Shown: positions 16,773 through 26,225 of the stretch, piece by piece
Position numbering within the stretch: the first letter of the stretch is position 1
Layout: each line of letters opens with the position of its first letter
Origin: Desulfofustis glycolicus DSM 9705
Lineage (GTDB): Bacteria > Desulfobacterota > Desulfobulbia > Desulfobulbales > Desulfocapsaceae
NCBI RefSeq assembly: GCF_900130015.1
Contig: NZ_FQXS01000014.1
Coordinates: 59,934-123,933, forward strand
DNA length: 64,000 nt
Direction of reading: 5' to 3'
Notes under the pieces: generated by a model
The model's input: the letters and a program-made list of their open reading frames with translations, nothing else
Database searches by the model: none
Told to the model about the DNA's origin: nothing
Made by a program: the position numbers and the translations under genes

Positions 16773-17807
16773 TTACATCGCTGCCTTGCGGGCCTCTTCA
16801 AGCCAGCCGTTCCAGGTTTCCTGGTTGTTGGCTATCCATTCATCGACATGACGTTCAATGTCTTTCTCACTCTTCTCGCCTTCGTTCATCCGCGTGTTCT
16901 GAGCGTTGATGTCTGCGAGCGGCAGGGTGAATACCTCGAAAAACCGCTTCGCGGCAGGGTTGGCTGCAAGGAACTCCTTGTTGGCGACAACTCGGATATC
17001 GGAGGCGACAAAGCCAAGCTTGACGGGATCGGATACCGCGCCGACAACACCAGAGACCTCCATGCGGTCTTCAAACCCTTTCTGGGCGTCGCTGGCATTG
17101 ATTTCAGGGACGTTAATCCACATCACGTCTTCGCCGGGCTTGAATTTGTAGACGGTCCAGTTCGGCGTCCAGGTATAGAAAAAGACCGGTTTTCCATCTT
17201 TGTAATTACCGAGTGCCGAGGCCATACCGGCTTCGTAGGAAGCCTTGGAGGCGTTGATATGGTCGTTGAGGCCATAGGCGTTGAGATGGTGATCGATGAC
17301 CTTCTCACAGCCCCAGCCGGGCGGGCAGGCGGTCAGATCGGCCTTGCCGTCGCCGTTGCTGTCAAAGGCTTTTTTCACGTCGTCCCGTTTGAAGTCTTCA
17401 AGGCTTTTGATGTCGAATTTTTCCACATCTCTCTTGGAGACCAGGTAGCCGCCCATACCGCCGGCCTTGGCGACAAAGCCGATTTTTTCAGCTTTTTCAT
17501 CAAAATCTTTCGGCAGCTGGGCGTTATGCATCGGAAACCAGCCGTTGGCCCAGTAATCGACATCGGCCAGGGTGACTGATTTGTAGAAAATCGGGTTGGT
17601 CAGGTCTTTTGGGGCATTGGCTGTATAGCCGAGGGTTTCCATGGCGCGACGGATCAATGCTTCCTGGAAAAAACCGGTGTTCCAGGTGGCCCGGGCCGGA
17701 TTCAGGGTAACTCCCTCGCCGGGCATGTCGGCCGCCGAGGTGGTGAGGGCGGTTCCTCCCACGGTGAGCAGAGCGATTGCCGCTGAGATTACGAATTTTT
17801 TCATCAT
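16773..17807 (-). CDS. proX: Glycine betaine/proline ABC transporter, substrate-binding protein
   Basis: This 344-residue periplasmic protein has a clear signal peptide (MMKKFVISAAIALLTVGGTALTTSAA). It matches ProX: an N-terminal lobe with the NPARATWNTGFFQEALIRRA segment, a tryptophan-rich ligand pocket (DVDYWANGWFPMH, FFYTWTPNW) that would cage the quaternary amine, and the PPGWGCEKVIDHHLNAYGL segment. An AGGAGGA ribosome site precedes tandem ATGs. It is the last gene of the proV-proW-proX operon and provides betaine uptake for osmotic protection. Confidence 0.94.
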   Translation of the reverse strand: MMKKFVISAAIALLTVGGTALTTSAADMPGEGVTLNPARATWNTGFFQEALIRRAMETLGYTANAPKDLTNPIFYKSVTLADVDYWANGWFPMHNAQLPKDFDEKAEKIGFVAKAGGMGGYLVSKRDVEKFDIKSLEDFKRDDVKKAFDSNGDGKADLTACPPGWGCEKVIDHHLNAYGLNDHINASKASYEAGMASALGNYKDGKPVFFYTWTPNWTVYKFKPGEDVMWINVPEINASDAQKGFEDRMEVSGVVGAVSDPVKLGFVASDIRVVANKEFLAANPAAKRFFEVFTLPLADINAQNTRMNEGEKSEKDIERHVDEWIANNQETWNGWLEEARKAAM

Positions 17808-17830
17808 CAGAATTCCTCCTTTACTTTCTG

Positions 17831-18667
17831 TTATTTTTTCTTACCCATGGATTGGGTTACACGGTCGAGAATAATAGCCATCAACACGATCGCCAGACCG
17901 CCGATGGTTGCCCGACCAATATCGAGTGTGTTGAGACCGAGGATGACCGGGGCGCCAAGTCCGCCGGCTCCGATCAGTGCGGCGATGACCACCATCGACA
18001 ATGCCATCATGATGGTCTGGTTCAGCCCCGCCATGATGGTCGGCAGCGCCAGTGGTATCTGGACGCGCCGCAGCACCTGCCAGTCGGTGGCGCCGAAGGC
18101 CAATCCCGCTTCGACCAGTTCCGGGTGGACCTGGCGGATGCCGAGGCTGGTCAAGCGGACGATGGGCGGCAACGAAAAGATAATGGTCGCCAGTACCCCG
18201 GCAACGTTGCCGACCGAGAAGAGCATGACGATCGGAACCAGATAGACGAACGCCGGTGTCGTCTGCATCGCATCGAGACAGGGCCGCAGAATCGAATCGA
18301 ACCGATCACTGCGCCCGGCTAACAGCCCGAGCGGGATGCCGACGATAGTGCAGAAGATGACCGACGAGAAGACCATCGCCAACGTGGTCATGGTGTCCGG
18401 CCAGAGGCCGAGCATACCGATGAAAACCATTGAAACGACACTGAAGATCGCCAGCCTCAGGCCGGAAACCCGCCAGGCGATGACGCCGACCAATACCACG
18501 ATGACCAGTGGATGCACGGCGTGCAGTCCATTTTCCAGACCGGTCAGGGTGACTTCCACCGGCCATTTGATCATTTGAAAAAACCAGCGATACCCTTCCA
18601 CCAGCCAGTCGATGAACGAACTGACCCATTCATCGAGCGGAATAAGCTTATCGTCAAACAGAAACAT
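17831..18667 (-). CDS. proW: Glycine betaine/proline ABC transporter, permease
   Basis: The 278-residue inner-membrane protein has at least six hydrophobic helices and the binding-protein-dependent permease loop near 190-215 (ELVEAGLAFGATDWQVLRRVQIPLALP), which docks on the ATPase. The start overlaps the proV stop by one base, so the two are coupled. Size and layout are those of ProW/OpuAB, the channel subunit for betaine import. Confidence 0.94.
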   Translation of the reverse strand: MFLFDDKLIPLDEWVSSFIDWLVEGYRWFFQMIKWPVEVTLTGLENGLHAVHPLVIVVLVGVIAWRVSGLRLAIFSVVSMVFIGMLGLWPDTMTTLAMVFSSVIFCTIVGIPLGLLAGRSDRFDSILRPCLDAMQTTPAFVYLVPIVMLFSVGNVAGVLATIIFSLPPIVRLTSLGIRQVHPELVEAGLAFGATDWQVLRRVQIPLALPTIMAGLNQTIMMALSMVVIAALIGAGGLGAPVILGLNTLDIGRATIGGLAIVLMAIILDRVTQSMGKKK

Positions 18668-19953
18668 CAGTTTTCTCCCGGTTCGGTGCTCTTTTGTTGA
18701 TGGTCACCGTTTTCCGCACGATGCAAGGTTCGCAGGAAACGGTTCTTCGACACGACGCCCCGGTATTTCTTCTCTTCGTTGACGACCGGGATCGGCCAGG
18801 AATGGGAAGCGACCAGCGGCAGGATATCCTGTAGGCTGTCGGTCTCGAGAACGGCGGTCGCCTCGGGTAGAAAGGCATCTTCTATCTTGGCACCGCTGGT
18901 CTTGCGCTCCAGGGTGTCGCGCAGTGAGTCGATAGAGACGACGCCGCAGAAGCGGCGCTGGGAATCGAGGATATAGGCGTACTCCCGGTCGAGGTCGTTG
19001 AGCTTTTCCAGCGTGGCCCGCAGGCCGCCCTGGCTGGTATGCCAGATAACCGTCGGCTGGGTGTCGCGGACGATGTCGCCGGCCGAGATGACCCCGGTCG
19101 GATCGACGCCGCGGAAAAAGGCCCGAACGTAATCGTCGGCCGGGTTCTGCAGAATTTCCTCGGGGGTACCGACCTGTACGACCCGGCCGCCTTCCATGAT
19201 GGCAATGCGGTCGCCGATGCGCAGTGCTTCGTCAAGATCGTGGGAGATAAAGATGATGGTGCGTTGGTGCTGATCCTGCAGTTTGAGCAGTTCGTCCTGC
19301 ATTTCGGTGCGAATCAGCGGGTCAAGGGCGGAGAAGGCCTCGTCCATCAGCATGATGGCCGGGTCGACGGCCAGACCGCGGGCCAGCCCGACTCGCTGCT
19401 GCATGCCGCCGCTCAGTTCCCGGGGGTGAGCATTTCCCCAGCTCTCCAGACCGACCTGTTCAAGGGCCACCAGGGCCCGTTCCTGCCGTTTGTCCTTGCT
19501 CATGCCGGACAGTTCGAGGCCGAAACTGACATTGTCGATAATATTGAGATGCGGCATCAGTGCAAAAGACTGAAAAACCATGGACGTCTTGGAGCGGCGA
19601 AAGTTGACCAGCTGGTTATGGTTCATCGCCATTACATTCTCGCCGTCAACGATCACTTCGCCCGATGTCGGTTCGATCAATCGGTTGAACATCCGCACCA
19701 GCGTCGACTTGCCTGAGCCCGAAAGGCCCATGACGACGAAGATTTCGCCTTGGTTGATGCTCATGCTGGCGTCCTGGACGCCGACGGTGTGTCCGGTCTG
19801 TTCGTAAATCTCTTCCTTGTTTTTTCCCTTCTTGAGAAGGTCCAGGGCTTGCTGTGGTTCCGGCCCGAAAATCTTGTAGAGGTTTTTAACGGCGATCTTC
19901 TCGATTGGTTCGCTGTTGTCCGAATTGTTATGATTATTATTCATGACAGTCAC
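18667..19953 (-). CDS. proV: Glycine betaine/proline ABC transporter, ATPase with CBS domains
   Basis: The 428-residue protein contains an ABC ATPase domain at about 45-285 (Walker A GLSGSGKST, signature LSGGMQQR, Walker B MLMDEAFSALDP) and a C-terminal pair of CBS motifs (about 290-410). In OpuA-type importers the CBS pair senses ionic strength and gates transport. Start at the ATG at 19953 (MTVMNNNHNN); the ATG at 19944 is possible. It is the first gene of the osmoprotectant operon, behind an AT-rich promoter region. Confidence 0.94.
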   Translation of the reverse strand: MTVMNNNHNNSDNSEPIEKIAVKNLYKIFGPEPQQALDLLKKGKNKEEIYEQTGHTVGVQDASMSINQGEIFVVMGLSGSGKSTLVRMFNRLIEPTSGEVIVDGENVMAMNHNQLVNFRRSKTSMVFQSFALMPHLNIIDNVSFGLELSGMSKDKRQERALVALEQVGLESWGNAHPRELSGGMQQRVGLARGLAVDPAIMLMDEAFSALDPLIRTEMQDELLKLQDQHQRTIIFISHDLDEALRIGDRIAIMEGGRVVQVGTPEEILQNPADDYVRAFFRGVDPTGVISAGDIVRDTQPTVIWHTSQGGLRATLEKLNDLDREYAYILDSQRRFCGVVSIDSLRDTLERKTSGAKIEDAFLPEATAVLETDSLQDILPLVASHSWPIPVVNEEKKYRGVVSKNRFLRTLHRAENGDHQQKSTEPGEN

Positions 19954-20087
19954 GCACCTCCGCGAGCGTGAATTCAGTGTCCAGTTTCAGTGGTCAGCCT
20001 AAAAAACACCGTCGAGAAAATCGGCGGTAGAGAGGAATGCGCTCGGTGCTGAGCGGCACATCATTTCACAATAAATTATCCTACAAT
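19954..20087 (-). other. Leader of the proVWX operon
   Basis: This non-coding stretch lies between the putative proV promoter and its start codon. I see no riboswitch-like structure and no gene. Together with 20116-20282 it makes up the 329-base gap between proV and the DUF296 gene. Confidence 0.4.
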
Positions 20088-20115
20088 AATATATTATAAA
20101 ATAAGAATTAGTCAA
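20088..20115 (-). promoter_or_regulatory. Candidate proVWX promoter
   Basis: Read leftward, TTGACT (20110-20115) is followed after 16 bases by TATATT (20088-20093). The block around it is very AT-rich, unlike the rest of the window, as is common at osmotically controlled promoters. Confidence 0.55.
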
Positions 20116-20214
20116 GTGGTTTCCCCGATGCTCATCACCGGGGCGTCGTCGGCCAGACTATTGCCGGGTGAGGGAGAAATGGTATATATGAGCGCAGGTG
20201 AAATCGTGAACGTG

Positions 20215-20263
20215 GGCAGTTCAGACCAAAGCCGGCTGTTTTCCGGCTGTGGTCTGAACTGCC
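20215..20263 (+). promoter_or_regulatory. Long hairpin in the leader of the DUF296 gene
   Basis: A perfect 14-bp outer stem, GGCAGTTCAGACCA (20215-20228) with its complement (20250-20263), encloses after a small mismatch an inner stem CCGGC/GCCGG around a T-rich loop. It ends 19 bases before the ATG at 20283 and has no T-run, so it is probably not a terminator. It could be an operator palindrome or a translation-controlling hairpin. Confidence 0.6.
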
Positions 20264-20282
20264 GAACAGCCGGGGAGCGAAC

Positions 20283-20726
20283 ATGCGTTTTTCAGAGGCA
20301 CGGCAGGGCCGGGTATTTATCCTGCGCTTGGAAGATGGCGATATCGTCCATCAGGAGATTGAACGATTCGCAAAGGAACAGGCGATAGCGGCGGCGGCCT
20401 TGATTATCGTCGGCGGCGCCGATCGCGGCAGCCGTCTCGTGGTCGGCCCGGAAACGGACCGCGGCTTGCCGTTGCGACCGATGCAGACAATTCTGGAACA
20501 CGCCCACGAGATAACCGGAACCGGGACACTGTTTCGCGACGAGGACGGTCAGCCGCTGTTGCATATGCACCTGGCCTGCGGACGCGGGGAGAAGACGGTT
20601 ACCGGCTGCATCCGCTCAGGGGTGGCGGTCTGGCATGTGATGGAGGTGATCCTATTCGAGATCTGCGATACCACGGCAAAGCGGGCCGACGAGGCGCCGC
20701 TGGACCTCAAGCTGCTGCAACCCTGA
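20283..20726 (+). CDS. PPC/DUF296 domain DNA-binding-like protein
   Basis: The 147-residue protein is almost wholly a PPC (plants and prokaryotes conserved, DUF296) domain. It opens with an RVFILRLEDGDIV strand and contains the GGADRGSRLVVGP turn. Conserved HAHEITGTGTLF and LLHMHLACGRGE segments follow, whose histidines could bind a metal. Homologues form trimers; in plants they are fused to AT-hooks, but bacterial ones lack these and their role is unclear. GGGGAG precedes the ATG and a strong hairpin lies just upstream. It is monocistronic and convergent with the AsmA-like gene. Confidence 0.85.
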   Translation: MRFSEARQGRVFILRLEDGDIVHQEIERFAKEQAIAAAALIIVGGADRGSRLVVGPETDRGLPLRPMQTILEHAHEITGTGTLFRDEDGQPLLHMHLACGRGEKTVTGCIRSGVAVWHVMEVILFEICDTTAKRADEAPLDLKLLQP

Positions 20727-20770
20727 GACTCCCTGCGGGCCGACCTGCCGGGCGGTCCGCACGGCACCGC

Positions 20771-22927
20771 TCAATTGCCGAACAATCCCTTCAGCAGTCC
20801 CTTGGCCTTTTCCACTTCCTCGCTAAGTTGTTCCCGGCGTTCCGGGGTGATGGTACCGTCCTTGATGATGTCCTGGACATCCTGCCGATTCAGGAGCTGC
20901 TCTCTGGCAAGAGCCTCGAGATCCGGCAGGAACGTCGGGTCGGAGAAGGTTCCGCCGACCAATACGGGAACCGCGAGGCCGGATCGTTGCTCCTCGTCCC
21001 CCTGACCCTTGATGGTGGCCACCAGTTCCGGTCTGAGGCGCAGATCGAGCGTTTTTGTCACCAGGTTGGCGGTTCCGCTGGCGTCGGCCCTGATAAACGG
21101 TGACTTGAGGGTCGCCTCCGGTATGGTGATCAGACCATGGGCGATGGTGACGGGCAGGTTCAGCTCGGAGAAATCGGTACGCGGCCGTTCGCCCTGCTCG
21201 TCGAGGGAAAAACCGGAGGTGATGGTGCGGGCCAGCCGGGCCAGGTCGAGACCGATCAGGGCGCCATCGTTGAAGTGGAGCGTGCCGGTACCGTTCAGAG
21301 ATGAAACGATGTCCGCCGACCGATCTCCGCTAGCGGCGAGATCAAGGTCTGCGGTGAGGCGTCCTTCCAGCAGGTCTTTGTCGGCAAAATCCCGCAGTAG
21401 CGGACCAACCTGTACCGATTCGATGGCAGCCGTGATCGATGAAGCGGGCACATTCTTGCCTAGGTCGACGCTGCCGGTGGCGCTGAGATGCCCTTCGTAG
21501 AGATCCAGGGCCAGCGAGTTGAGGGTAAACAGAGCGTCTTCTCCGGAGAGATCGAGCGTGACAGAGGTGGCGGTTGCCCCATGGACACGAACCTCGCCGA
21601 GCTTGATGACAGCCGTCAACACCAGGTTGCGCAGCGACTCGTAGGTTGCGGCGGGGCGTTCCGCCGACGTCGGTGGCTCGGCGCCGGTCTCCTGGTTGGC
21701 ACCGGTGTCGGTCTGTTCACCGGTGGACTGCTGATCTCGGGCGTCGTCCTGGGGGTGTGAACCGGTGTTTTCGGGCTGCTGTGCAACAGGCGCACCACTG
21801 CTCGGACGGCTTGCCTGGTCGGCAGACGCCGGCGGCAGATACCGATCAAGATCGATACGGTCGATCGTCATGGCCAAATCGATTCGTGGTCCGGCAAACA
21901 CGGTCATCATCCGCTCCAGTGACAGGGTCGTGTCGTCAATGACGATGGTGCCGTCCGCAACTTCCAGCTGCTGCGCAGTGCCGCGCAGATTAGCCTTCAG
22001 GGAAAAATTCTCCAGCGCCTGCGGGTCGGCGGTCTGCAGTGAGACATCCGGTTTGACCCGGTCGATCAGCTGCTTCGGATTGAAGGGATCGACGGTAATA
22101 TCGAACTGGTACGACGGATTGGCGACCAACTCCTGGATAGAGCCGGTGATGCGGCTCTTCATCGTATCGAAGGCGGTGAAATTCAGGTCGATCGGCAGGG
22201 GGGTGCTCCCGGGTTGAGCGCCGAGCGGGCCGATTGAACCGGTTATGCGCAGCGGTTGGTTGTCGAACAGCGCCTCCAAGTTCAACGAGATCGGGCGATC
22301 AAGGGAGACATCGTTGAGCTGCAGATTGATGGCGGACATCTCATGGCTGGTCCCGGAGGTACGATCGACCACCCGGATGCTGCCGTTTTTGAGAGAAAAC
22401 TCGGCAACCTCCAGCGAATTGAGCTGGAAAGCGCCGGCGGCGGCAGGGCTGCCTGCTTCCGGTGGTCCGCTGCCCTCCCGGTCAGGGTCGGCGGTTGCCG
22501 TTGGCGAAGGTGCTGAGGACGCGCCGTGTGCCTGCTTCTGCCAGTTGCCGCCGCCCTGTTCGTCTTTTTCCAGGTAAAGCTGTGGTCCGTCGATGATGAA
22601 CCTGCTGATTTCGATATTTTTGGTAAGCAGCGGCAACGTCTTCAGTCGTGCCTCAAAGGAGCGGACCTGGAGGAGCGGCTGCTGGCCGGACCCGCTCGGG
22701 CCATCCAGTTGCAGGTCCTCGAACGTGAGGGCGATCCAGGGGAACAGGGAAAGAGTGATTTCGCCGTTGAGGTGGGCCGGCATGCCGGTGTGTTTGCTGA
22801 TGGTTTTCTCGATGGTGGGGGTGTAACGCTGGAGATCGAGAAAACGCGGCACGATCAGGACTGCTCCGACCAGGAGCAGAATCAGGGCGGCGATGGCGAA
22901 CAGACCGTAGGTGAAAACTCGTTTCAT
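20771..22927 (-). CDS. AsmA-family envelope protein
   Basis: The ATG at 22927 (MKRVFTYGLFAIAAL) is used because GAGGAAA lies seven bases upstream; an ATG 33 bases earlier is less likely. The 718-residue protein has one N-terminal membrane anchor (about 5-30), a long periplasmic AsmA-type repeating beta region, a low-complexity Ser/Pro/Gln/Thr stretch (about 375-430) and a C-terminal AsmA_2-like domain. AsmA-like proteins are bridge-like lipid-transfer candidates between the two membranes. The length fits mid-sized AsmA/YhjG types. Confidence 0.86.
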   Translation of the reverse strand: MKRVFTYGLFAIAALILLLVGAVLIVPRFLDLQRYTPTIEKTISKHTGMPAHLNGEITLSLFPWIALTFEDLQLDGPSGSGQQPLLQVRSFEARLKTLPLLTKNIEISRFIIDGPQLYLEKDEQGGGNWQKQAHGASSAPSPTATADPDREGSGPPEAGSPAAAGAFQLNSLEVAEFSLKNGSIRVVDRTSGTSHEMSAINLQLNDVSLDRPISLNLEALFDNQPLRITGSIGPLGAQPGSTPLPIDLNFTAFDTMKSRITGSIQELVANPSYQFDITVDPFNPKQLIDRVKPDVSLQTADPQALENFSLKANLRGTAQQLEVADGTIVIDDTTLSLERMMTVFAGPRIDLAMTIDRIDLDRYLPPASADQASRPSSGAPVAQQPENTGSHPQDDARDQQSTGEQTDTGANQETGAEPPTSAERPAATYESLRNLVLTAVIKLGEVRVHGATATSVTLDLSGEDALFTLNSLALDLYEGHLSATGSVDLGKNVPASSITAAIESVQVGPLLRDFADKDLLEGRLTADLDLAASGDRSADIVSSLNGTGTLHFNDGALIGLDLARLARTITSGFSLDEQGERPRTDFSELNLPVTIAHGLITIPEATLKSPFIRADASGTANLVTKTLDLRLRPELVATIKGQGDEEQRSGLAVPVLVGGTFSDPTFLPDLEALAREQLLNRQDVQDIIKDGTITPERREQLSEEVEKAKGLLKGLFGN

Positions 22928-23289
22928 GATCGTTTCCTCTGAGAACGTTTTAATAAGCACGGAGAAATTTCAAAGAAGTGTCACTGCATTATCATCAACC
23001 TCCAGGCTGCGGTCAACCACTGGGCCTGCTTTTTTTTATTGTGCCAGGAAAACCTAGGCCGTCGTTGCTGCAGGTGAACTGATGACGGAGGAGCAGAACG
23101 GTTTAGCGGATGGGTTTGCTGGTAATGGTAATTATTATTGACAAGTTATCGCAATGTCGCTACGTTGCCTGAGAATATGGTGAAAAACTTCGCCTTCCGG
23201 GTTGTCATCACGGTAGCGAAGCGGGTACACTACGAACGAAACTCCGCTCAGTTTTGCACTGAAAACATGTGATCGTGCAGGAGGAAGGC
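22928..23289. other. Divergent intergenic region between asmA-like gene and cyd operon
   Basis: No gene is supported here. The region should hold the leftward promoter of the AsmA-like gene and the rightward promoter of the cyd operon; a candidate for the latter is at 23138-23166. I see no convincing FNR-type palindrome. Confidence 0.45.
23138..23166 (+). promoter_or_regulatory. Candidate cyd operon promoter
   Basis: TTGACA at 23138-23143 is followed after 17 bases by TACGTT at 23161-23166, a perfect -35 with a weak -10, within an AT-rich patch. Confidence 0.4.
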
Positions 23290-23550
23290 ATGACCATCTG
23301 GTCCTATCCGATCAGGATCTTCCGCTTTTACCGGGACGGGTTTGCTGCGATGACCGTGGGGCGGACCTTGTGGAAGTTGATTTTTATCAAGCTTTTTATC
23401 ATGTTTGCGGTGCTCAAGGTGTTTTTCTTTCCCGATTTTTTGACGACACGGTTTGACACAGACGAACAGCGGGCCGGTTATGTGCTGGAGCAGATAACCA
23501 ATGGTGCCGCCAACCAAGACGAGAGGAGGAATTCGCATGGGCGAGATTGA
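23290..23550 (+). CDS. DUF4492 small membrane protein of the cyd operon
   Basis: From the ATG at 23290 (preceded by AGGAGGAA) the protein has 86 residues: MTIWSYPIRIFRFYRDGF, then a membrane helix with KLFIMFAVLKVFFFP. This matches DUF4492, a short protein found directly upstream of cydAB in many anaerobes. The gene overlaps the cydA start by 14 bases. It is probably an accessory or assembly subunit of the bd oxidase; its exact role is unknown. Confidence 0.85.
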   Translation: MTIWSYPIRIFRFYRDGFAAMTVGRTLWKLIFIKLFIMFAVLKVFFFPDFLTTRFDTDEQRAGYVLEQITNGAANQDERRNSHGRD

Positions 23551-25072
23551 TCTGGGCCTGGTCAACTGGTCCCGGGCACAATTTGCCTTGACGGCCATGT
23601 ATCATTGGCTCTTCGTACCGTTGACCCTTGGCCTTTCATTTCTTTGTGCCTTTTTCGAGACGATTTATGTCCGGACCGGCAAGGAAGAATGGAAGCACCT
23701 GACAAAATTCTGGATGACTCTGTTCGGCATCAACTTTGCGATCGGTATTGCCACCGGGATCATCCTCGAATTTCAATTCGGAACCAACTGGTCCAACTAT
23801 AGCTGGATGGTCGGTGATATTTTCGGCGCGCCGCTGGCCATCGAAGGCATCGTCGCCTTTTTCCTCGAGGCCACCTTTTTTGCCGTGATGTTTTTCGGCT
23901 GGAACCGCGTATCCAAGGGGTTTCATCTGTTCTCAACATGGATGGTTGCCGTCGGCTCCAACCTGTCGGCGCTCTGGATTCTGGTGGCCAACGGCTGGAT
24001 GCAGCACCCGGTTGGCATGCAGTTCAACCCTGAGACGGTCCGCTTCGAGATGCAGAACTTCTGGGAGGTGCTCTTCTCGCCGGTGGCCGTTGCCAAGTTC
24101 ACCCACACGACCAGTGCCAGCTTTATCGTCGGTTCCCTGTTCGTGATCACCGTGTCATCGTGGTACCTGTTGAAAGGCCGACACTTGTTGATGGCTAAGC
24201 GTTCGATCCTGGTAGCCTCGGTGTTCGGCCTGCTCTCCTTTTTCTATGTCAGCCTGACCGGTGACGAGTCGGCTTATTCCAATGCGTGGACCCAGCCGAT
24301 GAAACTGGCCGCATACGAAGGTCTCTATGACGGCGAGCGACCTGCGGATATTGTTGCTCTCGGAATACTTAACCCGGCAAAACGGCCAGGTGATGATCGC
24401 CAGCCGTTTCTCTTCGAGATCAAGATCCCCTATCTGCTGTCGGTCCTGGCCAACCGATCCGTTGATTCCTTCGTTCCCGGGATCAATGATCTTCTATACG
24501 GCAATGAAGCGGAAGGGCTTGTCGGGATTGACAAGAAGATCGAGCGCGGCCGTATTGCCGTTGCCGATCTGGCCGCCTATAAGGAGGCCAAGGCGGCCGA
24601 TGACACGGCGGCGGCTGCCGCCGCGCTGGCCCGGTTCGAGCAGAATAGCGAGTTTCTCGGGCATGGCTATCTGGAAAAGCCGGAAGACGCGGTACCACCG
24701 GTGCAGACCTCGTTCTATTCGTTTCACATCATGGTTTTTCTCGCTCTGTTCTTCGGTTTTATCTGTGCCGCCTATCTCTACTACACGATGAAAGACACCA
24801 TCGAGCAAAAGCGCTGGCTGCTGCCGTTCGGCATCTCTTCTTTCTTCGTGGCGCTGACCGCCAGCCAGGCCGGTTGGGTGACGGCCGAAGTCGGCCGCCA
24901 GCCCTGGGCGATCCAGGATATGCTGCCGGTGGGCATGGCCACCAGCAACCTGGCGACGGGCAATGTGATCGCTACGTTCTGGATCTTCGCCGCGCTGTTC
25001 ACCCTGCTGCTGCTGGCCGAAATTAAAATCATGCTCAGTCAGATCAAAAAAGGACCGGAGGGCGCGAAATGA
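23537..25072 (+). CDS. cydA: Cytochrome bd ubiquinol oxidase subunit I
   Basis: Translation starts at the ATG at 23537 (MGEIDLGLVNWSRAQFALT), directly after AGGAGGA; the frame runs further upstream but inside DUF4492. The 511-residue protein has about nine membrane helices, an early histidine (MYHWLFVP) expected as a haem ligand, and GWVTAEVGRQPW near the end. The Q-loop region at about 250-400 is charged and Ala-rich. CydA holds haems b558, b595 and d and oxidises quinol. In a sulfate reducer it protects against oxygen rather than supporting aerobic growth. Confidence 0.96.
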   Translation: MGEIDLGLVNWSRAQFALTAMYHWLFVPLTLGLSFLCAFFETIYVRTGKEEWKHLTKFWMTLFGINFAIGIATGIILEFQFGTNWSNYSWMVGDIFGAPLAIEGIVAFFLEATFFAVMFFGWNRVSKGFHLFSTWMVAVGSNLSALWILVANGWMQHPVGMQFNPETVRFEMQNFWEVLFSPVAVAKFTHTTSASFIVGSLFVITVSSWYLLKGRHLLMAKRSILVASVFGLLSFFYVSLTGDESAYSNAWTQPMKLAAYEGLYDGERPADIVALGILNPAKRPGDDRQPFLFEIKIPYLLSVLANRSVDSFVPGINDLLYGNEAEGLVGIDKKIERGRIAVADLAAYKEAKAADDTAAAAAALARFEQNSEFLGHGYLEKPEDAVPPVQTSFYSFHIMVFLALFFGFICAAYLYYTMKDTIEQKRWLLPFGISSFFVALTASQAGWVTAEVGRQPWAIQDMLPVGMATSNLATGNVIATFWIFAALFTLLLLAEIKIMLSQIKKGPEGAK

Positions 25073-26202
25073 TCGGTTCACTCGATATCTCCGTATTGCA
25101 GCAGATCTGGTGGCTGCTCGTCGCTGTTGTCGGCTCGCTCTTTCTCTTCATGAATTTTGTCCAGGGCGGGCAGAGCCTGCTCTGGCAGGTGGCGAAAACC
25201 GAGACGGAAAAGTCGCTGGTCATCAACTCGCTTGGCCGGAAATGGGAATTGACCTTTACCACGCTGGTCCTTTTCGGCGGGGCTTTGTTTGCCGCGTTCC
25301 CGAAATTCTATGCTACCAGCTTCGGCGGCGCCTATTGGGTGTGGATGCTCATTCTGTTCACTTTTATCGTCCAGGCCGTCAGTTACGAGTTCCGGAAAAA
25401 GCCCGATAACCTGCTCGGTGCTCGGGTCTTTGAATTGTTCCTGCTGATCAACGGATCGATCGGTATCCTGCTGATCGGGGCGGCGGTCGGCACCTTTTTT
25501 ACCGGTTCCAATTTCGAGTTGAACCAGTACAATCAGGCTCGCTGGACCCACCCGCTGCACGGACTCGAGGCGGCTTTCTCGCTGTTCAATCTGTCCTTCG
25601 GCCTGTTTCTCGTATTCAACGCCCGAGTCCTTGGGGCGATGTACCTGGTTAACAATATCGACTGCACCACGGTGCCACAGCTCGAGCAGCGGTTGCGCCG
25701 GGCCTGCCTGGTCAATCTCGTTTGTGCCCTGCCGTTTTTGCTTTTCATTCTCGGTTCACTGTTGGTCATGCCGGGCTATTCTGTTGACGGCAGCGGGGTG
25801 GTTTCACTGGTTCCCGGCAAGTATCTGGCGAACCTGCTGGCCATGCCGGTGACCCTCGGCCTGCTCGTCGCCGGTCTGGTGCTGGTGATCTGGGGAGTGG
25901 TTTCCACCGCGTTTCTCGGCGGCGGCCGGGGTATCTGGTTCGGCGGTTTGGGAACGGTTCTGGTCGGTCTGGCCGTGTTTGCCATTGCCGGGTATAACGA
26001 CACGCCGTTTTATCCGTCCAAGGCAGACCTCCAGTCCAGCCTGAGCATTCATAACGCCTCGTCGAGCCATTACACGCTGACGGCCATGACCTATGTGGCG
26101 TTGGTGATCCCGCTCGTGCTTGGCTACATCGCCTATGTCTGGAAATTGATGAACGCGAGAAAGGTCGGTCCCGACGATCTTGAAGATTCCAAGGCCTATT
26201 GA
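25069..26202 (+). CDS. cydB: Cytochrome bd ubiquinol oxidase subunit II
   Basis: The 377-residue integral membrane protein has eight or nine hydrophobic helices and typical CydB segments: WWLLVAVVGSLFLFMNFVQGGQ at the start, LGRKWELTFTTLVLFGGALFAAFP, and a C-terminal helix with VALVIPLVLGYIAYVW. The ATG overlaps the cydA stop (ATGA), so both subunits are made together. It binds no haem and stabilises CydA. Confidence 0.96.
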   Translation: MIGSLDISVLQQIWWLLVAVVGSLFLFMNFVQGGQSLLWQVAKTETEKSLVINSLGRKWELTFTTLVLFGGALFAAFPKFYATSFGGAYWVWMLILFTFIVQAVSYEFRKKPDNLLGARVFELFLLINGSIGILLIGAAVGTFFTGSNFELNQYNQARWTHPLHGLEAAFSLFNLSFGLFLVFNARVLGAMYLVNNIDCTTVPQLEQRLRRACLVNLVCALPFLLFILGSLLVMPGYSVDGSGVVSLVPGKYLANLLAMPVTLGLLVAGLVLVIWGVVSTAFLGGGRGIWFGGLGTVLVGLAVFAIAGYNDTPFYPSKADLQSSLSIHNASSSHYTLTAMTYVALVIPLVLGYIAYVWKLMNARKVGPDDLEDSKAY

Positions 26203-26225
26203 GCTCTTTGCAAGGAGTGTGAGAG

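Noticed and set aside
20215..20263. Intrinsic terminator or molybdenum-cofactor riboswitch before the DUF296 gene
   Set aside because: No T-run follows, and the simple single stem lacks the multi-branch form of that riboswitch.
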